The position numbers and the translations under genes are program-made. Shown here piece by piece: positions 27,501-41,000 of a stretch of DNA of 64,000 nucleotides. How positions within the stretch are numbered: position 1 is the first letter of the stretch; each line of letters starts with the position of its first letter. The DNA is from Hydractinia symbiolongicarpus (Eukaryota; Cnidaria; Hydrozoa; Anthoathecata; Hydractiniidae), in the NCBI RefSeq assembly GCF_029227915.1, contig NC_079887.1:20827650-20891649 (forward strand), written 5' to 3'. The notes beneath the pieces were generated by a model. The model was given only the letters and a program-made list of their open reading frames with translations, did not search any database and was not told where the DNA came from.

Positions 27501-30500
27501 TGTGCCCAAAAATTTAAAATGTGGAGAAGGGTAAATATTTTACGTAAAGTTGTTCCTTCCATCCTGTTATAGCCTGAAGGAAAGAGTTAATAATTATAAT
27601 TAAAAAAGGGGACGAGTGCAGTATTTGAAAAAGGGTGGTGGTAGGGCTGGCTCAATTCTTCCGTTCAATAAATATGCCATCTTGCAGGCTTAAATGTTGT
27701 GAATTCTGAGATGGCATGTAGAAACATAATTTTATTTTATTTATTAAAGATTATGTTTAGCTTGCTTTTTTATTTCCTATGCAAATTTATATTAATAAAG
27801 AAATTTATTTTCATTTTAAGATTAATTTGGCCTAAAAAAGTATCCCACTTTCTAAAAATCACATTTTGTTGCCACCTTTGTTATTGGAAAAGATTTCCTT
27901 TAAAAAAGTTTTCTGCTCCATAAGTATTGTTGCTTGATAAGTCTAGTTGATCATCTATTATATGATCATTAACTGAGCTTACTTTTTTACAGCAAAAACA
28001 AAATCACAGATTGGGATATAGCAGGTTTGGAAACAGACGATGCTTATGGAGATTTACAAACACTTTATATCAACCAAATAGGATTGAATTGGGAACAGGT
28101 GACTTGCTGCATATTCTGGCCTTGAGTTTTACTACATTCAATTTTTCTCTTATTCAAAATTGGAAATTTATTATCTACAGACTTCTACAAACTTGTATGA
28201 ATTGTATTCACTATTTAATAATAAAACATATTTTTTAGTTGTTAGTAATGTTAAAAATGATGAAACATGTAGTTGAAGTGCATGCTTGTTTCAATGACAT
28301 TCGGGAGATCAGGTTTGCAGCTATTATCTTTTGTATTTGCTGTGAAATTTTATTGTTGTTGAAGCTAATAAATGTTTTTTAAGTGTACACGTTGGTTTGT
28401 GTTGTTAATATTGTACAATAACCAACAATGCTTGTAAAAATAATTAGCTGTTCATGACTTTAATTCTAATTGGTAGTTGAAGACATTATTTATGGTTGGT
28501 ATCTTTGAATACCTTAATTCATTCCTTTTCCAAAACTCAGGCACTATATAACTCAAGATCTTTGAAGTTATGAATGTCCACCATTCAAGTGTTCCTTACT
28601 CCAATTTTTTAACATATTTTCATGTATCTAAATGTTATTATCTAATTTTTTTCATTTGTTTTACACACAAACTTATAATTTTAGATATGACAATGTGTTG
28701 GAAAATCTACAGACTATCAACTTGGAAGGAAACCACATTAGCAGTTGGCAATTAGTTCTAAAGTTATCATCTATACCAAAGTATGTTTATAGAAGTTGTT
28801 ACTGTTAGCATCACATCTCTCAATAAAAAAATAGTCCTTGTAGAACGTATAAATTGAAAAATACCATCAGAATTATGATGATGCATGCAAATTAAAGTTT
28901 GAATGTTTGTTTCCATTGGTTATAAACTTGCTTTGATTACACTGTGATCTTGCTTTGGTATTTTTAGAGTTTGAATAACATAAGGTGTATTTGTAGCTTT
29001 ATACAATTGTATTTCGCTGGTTCTAAAATGGATTAAATTGACTTTTAAATTGAATTTACATAGACAGCTGTGTCTTATGTACCTTTTTCAGATAAATTCA
29101 GGTCAACAACATTTTTGATCTACCATGTTGTTATCCATGTAGTTTTAAGCGAATTAATTTACTTTTACTTTAATTTCTTATTGTTTATTTTAGGTTGCGA
29201 AAACTCATATTAAATAACAATAAAATTGATGCTGTAGAAATACCTTCAGGTGTGGTTTCATTCAATTTCACAGTATACACATTTTTAGTTACATTCAAAA
29301 AGTACTTTTATTACCTGGAGGAGGGAAGGGGTCACATAGTAACAAAAACAATGATCAAGGGTATAATTGTTGTGTCTGTTTGTTTTTTTGAAAAATTATT
29401 TTTTTCTTAAATTCTGAGGTTCCTCATTTCTGCCTCCCGGGCGAGCACCAGCGTGGCTACACAACCCCTATTTATTTACTGTATTGTAGTAAATATATAG
29501 CATAGAGCTAACCCTGGATTCTTTTAAATGACGCAAGTGTGACCAGGGCATCAGAAAATAAAAAAAATATGGACTTTGAACGCTCAGGGAAATTTATAGC
29601 GCGAAATTCAAAACCAGTCTAAGAGACTGAAACAACACCAACTTTGAGGCCCCAAAACAGCACAAAATTTTTTTTTGCATATTAAAACTGGACTTTTTAA
29701 CCATTATTGATCTATTTTCTGAGCAAATCAAAAGAAATCAGGAGCCTAACAGTTTTTTTTCAAAAGATATAAGCGAAATTGAAGAGTAGGGCTAGCTACA
29801 GGATATTCAAGATGGCTGACCAGACGCACACAAACAACTTAACTAAGTTTTGTCGTATTTGTGCCAAAAAATTAGGGAAATTAAGATTGCATTCTATATA
29901 GATCCAGTAAATGACGAAACCTGTGTACATCCCACCAAAATGTGCCTAAACTGCTATTCAAAAATGAAAAATATTGAAACTAGAAAATCAACACTCTCAG
30001 CAGACTTAAAGTGGCAGAATGGACCCCACATTCCTCCCTAAACTGTGTTACATGTGATCCCATGAAACGTGGCAGACACATTAAAAAAAACAATCCAGGT
30101 GGTAGGACAAAATTAGAAAACGCCAAATGGACATCAGATATTTTGCAAAAAATTCAGGACAATTACATTGACACTTTTCCACACAATATATACAATGTAG
30201 AAAATTTGGATAATGAAATAAATCCTCATCTTAAATTGTGCATATGCAATATTTGTAATAACATACAAAAATTTCCTGTATACATTCAAGAATGCCAGCA
30301 TTCACTTTGCATGAACTGCATCCTGCCCAAGATTGAGGGAAAACTATTGACTAGAACTATGTGTCCAGTGTGTGGCACCAATTTTCAAAAAATTGAAAAA
30401 TCATAGCTGACATGCTAAAGTGTATTGTGATCGCCTGCAAAAATTCATGTGGTTCTACATTTAACGTGCATGATGAAAAGAGCAGACAAGAACATGAAAG

Positions 30501-33500
30501 TCTTTGCTTTTAAAATACACCAACTGCTATCACTGTTAATTACATCTTCAGAATTAATGATGTTGAATCGATTCCAAGGGAAGTTGAAGATGCGACTCTG
30601 CATATTATTAAGAAGAAATTAGCCAGTAGCAGCTCGAAAATTGCAGAATTCAAATCTGGTGGTCCTCGGGTAAGCAGTTCTAAATTACAATAATTATATT
30701 TTCAAAATCATAAAACATTAAACTTGTATATACCTTAATTTTCCAGACAATGTTTTTAAAAATGAATATTTATTCCAGTATTACATTTTACTTTAGCCAA
30801 TTTACATTACATCAACACCGAAAGCATACAAAGCCAGTAGCATTGCATCACAACGTACCCTCAGAAATAGGAATAAATATGTTCAAAATAACATAATGAA
30901 TATGTCTGGCAGTGTTGAAGTATCTGCTGTAAGCCAGACTGCTGTTCTGATACAGTCATTTGAACAAAAACAGAGAGTGGAAATTATAAAAAAGTCACAG
31001 ATCTCACCAGTGGAAATATCTGAAGAAACCATGGTTGCTTTGAAAGCAGATATTGGAATACCATGGGAAAAACTGAAAACAAATTCATATGGAAGCCATT
31101 GAAGTGTGCCAATCATTTAAACTCTTATTCCACAAATATTCAAAGTGCCACAATTTGATTAACGATTCACAAGTATTTGACAAAGAACGACTCAGTGAAT
31201 TAGGTAGACTTATTGTCACACTTTCAAATATTTTATATTGTTATCACATATAGCTAGCTATTTATTAGTTTGTTGCTTTAGCTAGTTAGTATCATGGTCT
31301 GCCAGTAGTATAGTCTGTGAATGTATATATGTTTTTGAGTTCCTAAGATTTTTTACAGCTGGAAAAATGTAAAAAACTGTGTAACACTGTTAAGGTCATC
31401 TAGGCAATGGAGCCAGCTATAGGATAAGTTTTAAGAATGCAATAAAAATAGAATAAAAGTTTAAAGCTAGCTATACTCATTGGATATTATCATTTCAGAC
31501 CGGAGTATCATTGACTTAATGGCATACCTTAGAAATACGTGGCCAAAAGAAAGCATCACCCTAAAACTTCATTTACTGGAGGATCATGTTCTTCCATTCC
31601 TTAAAAGATGGAAAACAGGTCTTGGGGTGTATGGAGAGCAAGGAGGTGAAGGTATTCATGCAGAATTTAATTCAATAAAAGCGATTTACTGCAGAATGCC
31701 ATCTTCGGTTGCCCGAGTTCACAGCATTCTCAAGGAACACTACATTCGCGTGCATCCAAGGTGTATAGAGATGAAGCCAGAGGCAAAAAAACGAAAGAAA
31801 ATAGAATAACAATATATATAATATATATATACACAAGTTATATGGTTATTTATTGGTATCATTTGCATAAAAGTTTCTAATTTTACATACCTTTGACTTC
31901 CACCATGTTCTTTTCCGATTTTTTCAGAAAAAAAATAGCCACAGCTACCATACATCTGCCTGTTGTCATAACTCTTTTAAAAAAAACTGTTAGGACTTTG
32001 AGCTTGATGTTATCGCAAAGGTACATGTTTAAAGATGATAATAAAACTTAAGATAGCATCTGAATAATTTTTTTATACCCTTATTCCACATTTTCTCTAC
32101 ACCTGTAAATTTGAAGGAAAAAATGTGTTCCTCGCCTCCAGCTTGATATTGTTGTCGCGTGGACTTGAATGTAATCTGTGGCTGCACTTGCCTTGGCAAG
32201 GCATAGGGCAGCCAGACAATAGGTCAGCAGATTTAATAATAATGATGTAATGTTTTAAAGGGTCGATCAAGTCAGCGAAAAAAACGTTTTTTATAAAACA
32301 TGAGAAACGTGCGCGCGCCATTTTAAAATGTAACAATGAACACGTTCATTTCGCACATGTGCATAATAACATTCCACCGCGAAATGAACTTGTACTAGAT
32401 ACGTAAAATAATAACCACCTGATCCTAAATAGTATTTTTTCGCAGAAAGTGAGAGAAGGGGGATAATTTTTCAGTGCATGCAAATGGGAACACATGAGAA
32501 GCAAACTTGAGTAAACAGGAGGAAGCAGGGACAGGGTCAAAAATGATAAATATTTAAATAAATATACTTTTTGAATGTCCCTTTCTAATATTTCTGAAAT
32601 CAAAACAGTATTTTTGTTATATTGTAGAAGAACTACTTTGTTCATCACTAACATACTGCCTGGCAGTGAGCGGGATTCGATCCGCGGTCCACAGAACTGG
32701 GATCCGCAGGCGAACCCACTACACTACGTGTGGCAATATGTTAGTGATGAATTCAGATTTATCCAGATGGTGTGTATACATAGGTGAATATTTATCATAG
32801 CACATCCATATTTTATTCTCTACAATATGACTTGCACGCATTATACTCACCCGTCATGATCAGAGGTCTGATCGGGGTGAAGCATTCTCTGTTGAAGTAT
32901 TTTTGTTATTAGGTAAGAAAATATTTCAATCGCTGGAATCACTCTCTTTAAGTGAGAATGTTGTTACAGAGGTAATTGTTTTTCTTAATAAGTTAACTTA
33001 AACCACTTAGTTTTTATATGGCACAGTTGGAAATGGTTTATAGGACTTTTTAAGGTTTTTGTTTAACTAATAATTTGGTAAAATTAAAAGTTTTCTTGTC
33101 CACTGTATTATGTAGCCTTAAGGATACAGTAACCCCCTTCAGAGTTATTTTTTTTAATTTTTGACTCTTTAGCATATTTTTCTGATATTTTTAAAAAAAG
33201 AATCAAAAATATTTATTGTTGAGAGGGATAAAATAAGGAAAAATATTTTTTTATCTTTTAGTGTTTCAATAGGGTGCTCAAAGTTTAAAATTCCTTAAAT
33301 ATATTTAATCTGTATGATAATTAAAGAGAGCTATGCAGAACGAATAAAAATTGTATTTTTACATATAACATTGGAAATGTTCACACTTTATTAATCTATA
33401 CAAATTTATTATTAGTTATTATCTATGCCTTTTTAATTAATTTTTTTATCTTGTTATTTTCGTTATCCTGTTGTCTGTTTAACAATAACAAGATCCAAAG

Positions 33501-36500
33501 TTCTGCGAAAACACTTTGCCTTTAATTTTTGATCTCGTGAATTTTTAATTTAAAAAATTCATGAGTTCTTAATTATTCATAACGTTTAAGTGGGTGTAAT
33601 ACTCATTCATCGTGATTTTCGCACGTAAAAGCAAACATCTTTGATTTGCTTTTTCTCAAAATAAAATTTTCAGTCGTAACAGTATATATATTTTTGTCGG
33701 ATACAGGAATTTAAACAAGTTAGTCCATTTTTTTACAAAGTCACTAAGAAATAGGCGTTAAAAAAACGCAAAGCGTTTAAGGGCATTTTTTACTTAGCGC
33801 ATAAATTCCCATTTTAAAAATACATTAAAGCCAATATGAGGAAAACCAAGCAGGGACAGGTCTATATATTAGCCAGTTTCATACTGAGATTCTTAGCTAG
33901 TTTATTTTAAATGACATGTTTCATAATGACCAGTTTGCACACCGTGTTGAGGTCAAAATTTCTGCACGCTTTGAAGCAAATCTTGAGTATTTTAACCCTC
34001 TATCCAGGAGGCTTTTTTTTAAGAACTACAAATTTTTGTGCACTGCATGGCTTCCTCTCTATGCTGAAGACCATATTTTAATAGATTTTTGGTGACCAGC
34101 CGAATAAGAGTACCGTTTTATGAAACCTTGTGTGAGAAAAAAAGCAGAATAAAATTTATACAAGACATCATAAAATTATATTTTATAAATTATAAATTAC
34201 ATTTTTTGTGTGAATAAGCCATTTTCTGTTTTTATATAAGTAACAAAACTTTTATAGCTTAGTGATTTTTTATCTTACTAACTAGTTCAAAAATGTTTTC
34301 TGCACAATTTATCTGCATTCTAACTAGCTAAAAACACATTAGAAACATTACAAAATCTACTTCTACCTAAACACCATCCATCAATAAACAAAGTTAACCA
34401 GAAAATAGTATTTTTCGAGGTCTTGTAAGGTAAACCATTCTTTCAAGCTAAAATTGTTGATTTAAAAAGAGCAGCTTATTCTACTTCCCATCTGCTTTTA
34501 ATTCGAAAATTCGTATTGCCAAGCACAACAACTTTCTTTATCCAACTTAACTAAAAGCAAAGCTTTAATAAAAAAACATCATGCGTTTTCTTTCTCCAGC
34601 TGACAAAAAAACTTTGTACAAACACCACACATGCTAGCTACGGCTTCAAAGTTTCATATTCAATTCAGCAAGGAAATCTGTTCACAAGTCAGTCGCAATA
34701 AATTTATCAGGGGGTAGTTGTACAATTTTTGTCAAGTTCTTACTTCTTTGCTGTTTTATGACCTTGATAACAAATCTTCAAAAGTAAATATGTTGTTTAT
34801 TATTTTATTTTTGTTGCAAAAAACTATTGTGCGACAAAGTAAAGCATCATTTGTTTTTGTTTTTAACGGTATTTCGCAAGTCACTACCCCTTAATGAATA
34901 TTCTCGCCTTATTTGACTTACTTGTGTTAAAATTACGGGGGTTGGTTTATGCTTTTTACGGTCACATGTTACCATTATTTATAATTTTCACCCCCTAATA
35001 CAACAAGTAAGTCGAAGTACAGCGAGATTGAATTAGGGGGTATACGCTACAGTTTTGACAGTGAATTAAAGCAAATAACTGAATTTTGTGTCCCATAATA
35101 AAACAACATGCGAAGTAAGTCGCAGGATAATTATATTATGCCACATCATTGATGAATATGCGCTCAACTATATAATACATGGCATGTGTGTATTATGTGT
35201 AGAAAAATCTATAGAAATTCAACCTGAAGCATATTACAAAAGCCACCCTGGAAGATTTTGTGCTTAAGCAAAATACTTTTTTGAAATTGCAACAACAAGG
35301 CTTTTGACAAAAATTAAGTACGTCCACCCGACTAGCTTGACATACCCTATAAATCCGCTACTGGAAAACTCCCCCCTATCTTGTCAGAATTGTACGAAAA
35401 CAAGTTTGTGGCAATAATTATATCTTTGGCTACAGAACTTTGCTTTTTCTAATGCAGAAAGTGATGAAATATCGAGTTACTGATCATTCTTAAAAATAGA
35501 TAATTCAGTCAAATAACAGCTATTGTAACACAAAATATATTTTTGGAACCACGTGTTGTTTTGAGTAAAAAAAGTAAATATTAAAGCTTCGCAACCATAT
35601 GTTTTTCAACAAACAATTTTACTGAGGGGAGTGAGTGAAAAGAGTGAATTTTTGTGTATAATCTTTTTTCTCCTTTTTGAATTTTTTTTTATGGAAATAT
35701 TTTATCATCACTCTAAAGATAATTTATTTGGCTTTTGCAATATATATATTTGTTAGGGTTAATGTAGTGAGAAAAAGGCGATTTTTTTAAATATACTGAG
35801 TATGTGTTTCGGGGGTGACCATATCCTTAAAGCTTTTTGTTTAAAAAGATAAGAATAATGACCACCCTGCTTAGACTTTTGATTATAAAAAAGTGTGTAA
35901 GAATGCTTCAAAGGTTTTATATAACATCAAATTTACCTTCACTAAAGTCACAATTGCTATCAAGTTATGTGGTAACAAAAACAATGAAATGGGACTGTTG
36001 TGTTTTTAGTGGACATCAGTAAATGAAATGAGAAAGTTATCCAACTTGTCAGAACTTCGTTTTAAAAGCAATCCTGTGTGTAAAGGTAAGAGTTTTTTAA
36101 CTTCTTAATAAAAATATTGACTTCACATGATTTTAAAAGTTTTTTCCTTGTTTGTTTTCTCATTAATTTACCAAAAATAAGAAAAACAATAGATTACTGA
36201 TACTAATTTTTATAGTTATTAAATTTTCACAGTGGAAATAAAAAAACAACAAAAAACTTTTCCTGGCTATTAATTTTATGTAAAATTTTATTTTAGTTTT
36301 CGCTATAAATTTTCTCTATAAATGCAACTGTGTTAGAATTCTTATTTATGTAGATGATTATCATAAAAAAGTTTTTTCTTTGCATGAATGAAATTTGACT
36401 TAAATCTGTGAAAACTATACTAATACCAATAAGAATTACTACCATTTTAACTATTTACAACTGAAGATTACCTGTTATAGATATCACTAGTTTTACGTTA

Positions 36501-38029
36501 CGACATGAATTGATTGCAAGATTAAAAAACATCAATATAATGAATGGAAGTGTGGTAAGCTTTCTGTTGCATGCTTGTTGCATATTATATATCTTGATTG
36601 ACCCTTGATTGTCTGTCTGTATTTAACATATTTAACAACAAAATTAGTAATATAATTTTTGTTTTTTATTGTTTACTGGAGTTAATTCTTCCTTTATTTT
36701 ACTGATTTTAACATTACAGGTTAGTGATCTGGAGAGAAGAAATTCTGAGTTGTATTACATGAAGAAGTACTCTAATGAATATTTTCATGCTATTTCAAAT
36801 AATTTAAACCAAGATTTCGAGAATAATCACCCAACATACTTAGAGTTTGTGAAAAGTAAGTCAGCGGACTCAGTTTTCATAGCATATTGCTACCCAAAAA
36901 TGTTGTATAAATATATGATATTTTTTTTTTAGTTCATGGACCACCACAAAATACTGAAAAAGCTAAATCACTGAAAGATAATTTATTATGTATCCTTCAT
37001 CCATGATGTTTTTACTGCATTATTTTGCAAAATTTTGCCAAACACCAATACTATAGGAATAGTGCAACACATGTTTATTAATAGCAGTGTTTGTAATGGT
37101 ACTTTCTCTTTCCAATTTGTTTTGTGTAATTGTTAGAAAGTCGTTTTAAACTTAACATTATGTAAGTGTTGTCAATCAAGTGCCCTGATTGTAAAGATAA
37201 AAAATCTGTGGAAAAGAAAGTTCCTGGTAAATTATTGTTTTGTTTTTTTGAACTGATTTTTCATGCTTTTTTTGAAATACCAGAAATTTTTTAAAAATAA
37301 AATATACATTTTCAAGAAGTTGGCTAGTCCTTATCGCCAATTTTCAGGAATTTCAGGAAAAAAAGATTTTGATGACACTCAATTTATACTGTTTTAAAAG
37401 AGCTTTTATGTAGGATTCATAAAAGAGACTGTCAAACTTGAAATTCACATTATTATTTTTTATGTAGTATATCAGAAGAAGTAGAAGGTTTAATCATTTT
37501 TTAAAAAATAAAAAAAATAATTTAAATTTTGCAGGAATTAATTCACGCATATAGCAAGTTTTTAAATAGTTTTTGCTAAAACTATTTTTTTAGAAATTGA
37601 CAAAAACTCGTGAAATTGACAGTTCCATTAGCGTTATTCTCTAATTCCTGCAAAATAATTTTTTTCTAGGTACAATGACCATACAGCAGTTAAAGGGGAT
37701 GATTCAAAGATTGTTTAAAGTGGCCAATTCAAAACAAAACCTTTCTTACATCGACACAAAGGTAAGGAATTTGTCAAGCCATTGGAAAAAGAAATACGGA
37801 ACTTCTTATTTGTTTACGACACAGACACTGTACTGCGGTTTAACGATGCCATACTGATTGCATTTGATTGCTTGTCACACAAGTTGGGTTAATGTGATAC
37901 CCACCTTTCTTCAATTTCACTTAACAATTATTTTTTTAGAATAATCGTGAGATTGCATTAGATGACAACATGAAACAATTAACATATTATTCAGTTGTAT
38001 CAGGGGATACAATATTTCTGCGTTGGTGA
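24578..38029 (+). CDS. TBCE: Tubulin-folding cofactor E
   Basis: TBCE helps assemble and dissociate alpha/beta-tubulin dimers with the other cofactors. Exons: 24578-24671, 24739-24820, 25901-26083, 26545-26633, 27353-27452, 27993-28098, 28239-28312, 28685-28780, 29194-29249, 32913-32971, 36010-36085, 36481-36554, 36720-36855, 36933-36989, 37167-37226, 37670-37761 and 37940-38029 (507 codons; human about 527). An N-terminal CAP-Gly domain (GKHDG, then GSFVRPHKIQF) comes first, then leucine-rich repeats (for example LQTINLEGNHISSW and LRKLILNNNKI), and a C-terminal ubiquitin-like domain ending VVSGDTIFLRW, as in human TBCE. Phases close throughout. The junction 26633/27353 needs a non-AG acceptor, and introns 4 and 14 carry U12-type signals. 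Intron 9 contains the RAG1-like element. Confidence 0.95.
26634..27352 (+). other. Candidate U12-type intron with TG 3' end in TBCE (intron 4)
   Basis: The donor GTATCTTTT differs from the U12 consensus at one base. TTCTTTAAC (27332-27340) differs from the U12 branch consensus at one base and lies 12 bases before the inferred 3' end, TG at 27351-27352. This junction alone restores LLPKITSLSLRDNLISS, which aligns without a gap to human ACPNIRKVDLSKNLLSS. The nearby AG at 27367 would break the phase. Confidence 0.55.
29812..31809 (+). pseudogene. RAG1-like (N-RAG type) transposase, broken
   Basis: This relic resembles RAG1 outside and inside the catalytic core. From the ATG at 29812, FCRICAKKLG matches the RAG1 CRIC motif. 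VHPTKMCLNCYSKM and NCVTCDPMKRGRH match the RAG1 Cys-pair region. A C3HC4 RING (CNICNNIQKFPVYIQECQHS, ending CPVCG, about 30238-30390) is followed in another frame by a CxxxC block (about 30406-30516). After likely introns (30670-30796 and 31204-31498) a terminal block LKLHLLEDHVLPFLKRW...GEQGGEGIHAEF aligns with the RAG1 region holding the last catalytic Glu. Frames switch at least three times, and the region for the first two catalytic Asp is absent between about 31080 and 31089. I found no terminal repeats. It lies in TBCE intron 9. Confidence 0.75.
32641..32751 (-). mobile_element. Short TIR element with tRNA-like core, copy 2
   Basis: The 20-bp ends TTCATCACTAACATACTGCC and the reverse complement of 32732-32751 match at 19 of 20 positions. 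On the minus strand the core contains TAGTGTAGTGG (A-box fit) and GGATCGAATCC (B-box fit with one mismatch), spaced as in a tRNA. Its left part aligns to the element at 5585-5691. It lies in TBCE intron 9, downstream of the RAG1-like relic. Confidence 0.8.
34885..35042. mobile_element. Foldback element in TBCE intron 10
   Basis: The left arm (TACCCCTTAATGAATATTCT onward, with GACTTACTTGT) pairs imperfectly over about 55 bp with the right arm ending GAATTAGGGGGTA (containing ACAAGTAAGTC). The centre is AT-rich and has no ORF. The structure fits a MITE. The rest of the 3-kb intron (32972-36009) shows nothing I can name. Confidence 0.6.
36990..37166 (+). other. Candidate U12-type intron in TBCE (intron 14)
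   Basis: The donor GTATCCTTC matches 8 of 9 bases of the U12 consensus GTATCCTTT. CTTAAC lies 10 bases before the terminal AG, where the U12 branch point (TTCCTTAAC) is expected. The splice gives DNLL|LLSIKCP, matching human NQLLTLKIKYP in length. Confidence 0.7.
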
Positions 38030-41000
38030 TAAACTGTTCTCTGAAAACAGTGCAATTTTTTTTATTATTTGTGAATAAACAGAAATTCTTTGAAAAATAA
38101 TTTAACAATGTTAAAATTTATGCAAACCTATTTAATTTATGTTTTTTTTTTTCGATCATGCTCAAACACATTTTGTTTGTTTTTGCATAATTTTAAGCAA
38201 AAGTATGATATGACAGAGGGCCTTTCTTTTCCAGAACTCAGAGCGAAGGGCTATGAAAGCCTTCTTTGATTTTTAAATTACTTTTGTTTTTAGCGTTATC
38301 TATTATTTTAAAAGATTATTATAAAATAAAGATGTTTAAAGAAATGTGAATTAGTGTCATTTCAATGTGTTCTCCTACTCTAGTTTTCAATTGCTGAGAT
38401 GTCTCGCCAATATAACTTTTAGAGCGAGTATTTAAAGCTAATTTATCCTTATACAAGAAGTACTGTTGAATCTTAAGAACTACTCAACTGTGCTAGAATT
38501 TGTACGGAAACTAATTTATTATAACAACTACGTAACTATAATAAAAAAACTACCAAAACTTAACTCAAGAAGGAAAAAACTATTAGGATATAATTTTTTA
38601 GTAAAACAGACTCTCTTTATAATAATTTTGAAAATCTGAACACTTTCTTGTGTTTTTTATACAAAGAAAGTTCTCCTAAAAATTGAGAACTTCATGCTAA
38701 TCTGCATCTTTTCTGATATTCCGCAATGTGAGGTGGTTGCAGGGTTTACTGTTGTTAAGTGTTTATTATTTTCTTTGTTTTTCTTGTCAAGGCAGTAAAC
38801 CAAGTGAAGTACTTTTACTTTGGCCATATCATGTGACTGATGAAAGGAACATAAGAAAACAATGTTTTAATAAGGCCAATCCTTGTTTAATGCAATTCTT
38901 TAATTGAAAAAGTAATCAGATCGTACCATGTGCCTCCCAGCTCCTCAACAGTTAAAAAACGTTCAAATCAAAAAAACAAGTGGCAGTTTTTTTGATTTGA
39001 ATGCTAACTTGTGGACATCTTTTGTCACAGCAGCAACAACTAGTATTTGGCTGCTGCTGTTTCTCTACATCGTAGGACGTCTTTCCCCCTTCTTTTATTT
39101 TCTGGACCTTCTTAAAACGTGCGTCTAATTGTCTAAAAAAATATATATATATACTAGTTCTTTTTTTTTTTACGGAAAACTACTGTACTCTACTTACTGT
39201 ACTTTTTGTTTTTTTCTATATTTTTCAATTTTTGACAACATGTCTCCTGGAATTAAAGAATTAAAGTCACAAATCTTTTCTTAATTTATTTTCTGTTTTT
39301 TGTGTTCAAGTAGCCAATTCTATTTCTAAAATTTAACATCTTATTACAAAGGATTTTCTAAATACCCAATAAATACTTGCGGTAAACGGTATTATTCATT
39401 GCGGTATTATTCCAACATTTTTTGTTTGTTTTTGTGTGTATGTGTGTGTTCATCCTAAAGTTCATCCAAATTTTATAACTGATAATTGTTAAGGCCACAA
39501 AATATTCACTTTTCTTATAGCCTTTAACAAAGGTCTTGTGGATGTAGCCTAAAATATGATTTTTATTCACAGATATTATTTATTTTTGTTGATAGCGCCT
39601 ATCCAAATTATTGCATAAAGCACACAAAAAACACTCACATTGTTTTTACTAATGGAATTTAGTTTAGTTTTTAAAGTAGCCTAAAAAGAACCATTTGAAT
39701 GTTAGTACCAAAAATTTAATTAAATAAAAATGCGACTTGGAAAGATCAACTTCGGGGCTGTTCACATGGGAAATATTTCGTGAGTAGACGGAAAAACATT
39801 TCTGCTCATTTTTAAGTTTAATGTTAAAGTTTAAATATGGCGGATATGAAGGTAAACAAAACAAACTCATTAGCATTGCTTACTGCAAACCTTACAGAAC
39901 TTTGTTCCTCATTTGTGAAGCTTCAAGGAGTAACTTTGTTGTGGAAACGTAACCAAGTCAAAATATTCAACCTTATTTTAGGGTTTTCTATTCTAAATTT
40001 AGCATCTTCTCTTGCTTCAGTGATTAAAATTTGATCTCCTAGAGCAATTAAAAGGTTTCGTTCCATGTGTTTGTGATTGTTATCAAGCAACTTACCAACA
40101 TTCTTTCGTTTCACTGTTAATAATGTAGTTGTTTCATCAATGTTATCGTAACTATTATTTTTTTCACCTTCATCAAGTTAATCTTGATCTGTTGTGTTGA
40201 CTTTACCACCACTCACTCCAAATTCACATGTTAAATCATTTGGAGTGCTACCCTAATGTGAACCAACTTACATATAGTGTGCAAAAACTAACTTCCCACC
40301 ACCAGTTTGTTGAATCTTTTTATATTTTCCATTACACCTTTATGAGCTTTTGAAATAAGATCCTTTGCCAATTTGATTTCATTTTTAATTATTAAAACGG
40401 GTACTGACTGGTTTAAACGTTCCACTATAAAATACAATGCCCTCTGTCAGGTGCACAAACCTCGCAAGTTTGGTCTATACGTCAAGCTTTGTATTTCAAG
40501 GTACAACATCCAAACCAGTCAATATCTGTTAGCAGTAAAGGTTGTAATTAAGATAGAATAAGTTATTTCGTTCTTCTCTTTTTTATTGCTTTGCCCTTTT
40601 TTAATTTACGTTTTTGAAGGTTTTTGTAATTTACGTTGCGTTTTTTAGCACCATGTACAAGTGTTGTAGTGTTAAAAATACCTTAAATCTTATTACAGAA
40701 TTTTTTTGCAAATTTAGTAAGGACGACCTAACAAAAATCTGGAACTTGTTTATTGCAAAAGTTTTTTCTTCTGACAGACTAGCTTTAATAAATATTGTGA
40801 TGAGCTAGCAACCATAATTGTTGTTGTTGTTTTAATTTCTTTTTTGTTAACAAAGACTATCTTTTGTATCTCAACATCACCCTCATTGTATACTGTCTTT
40901 TGTATCTCAACATCACCCTTATTGTATAGTGTCTTTTGTATCTCAACATCACCCTTATTGTATAGGGAAAGAAATGGAAAGACTAATTTTATTGTAGCTG

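Noticed and set aside
39923-40114. Minus-strand open frame in the TBCE-CNTLN spacer
   Set aside because: Some coding-like text, but no family, no splice partner and an overlapping plus-strand frame of equal length.
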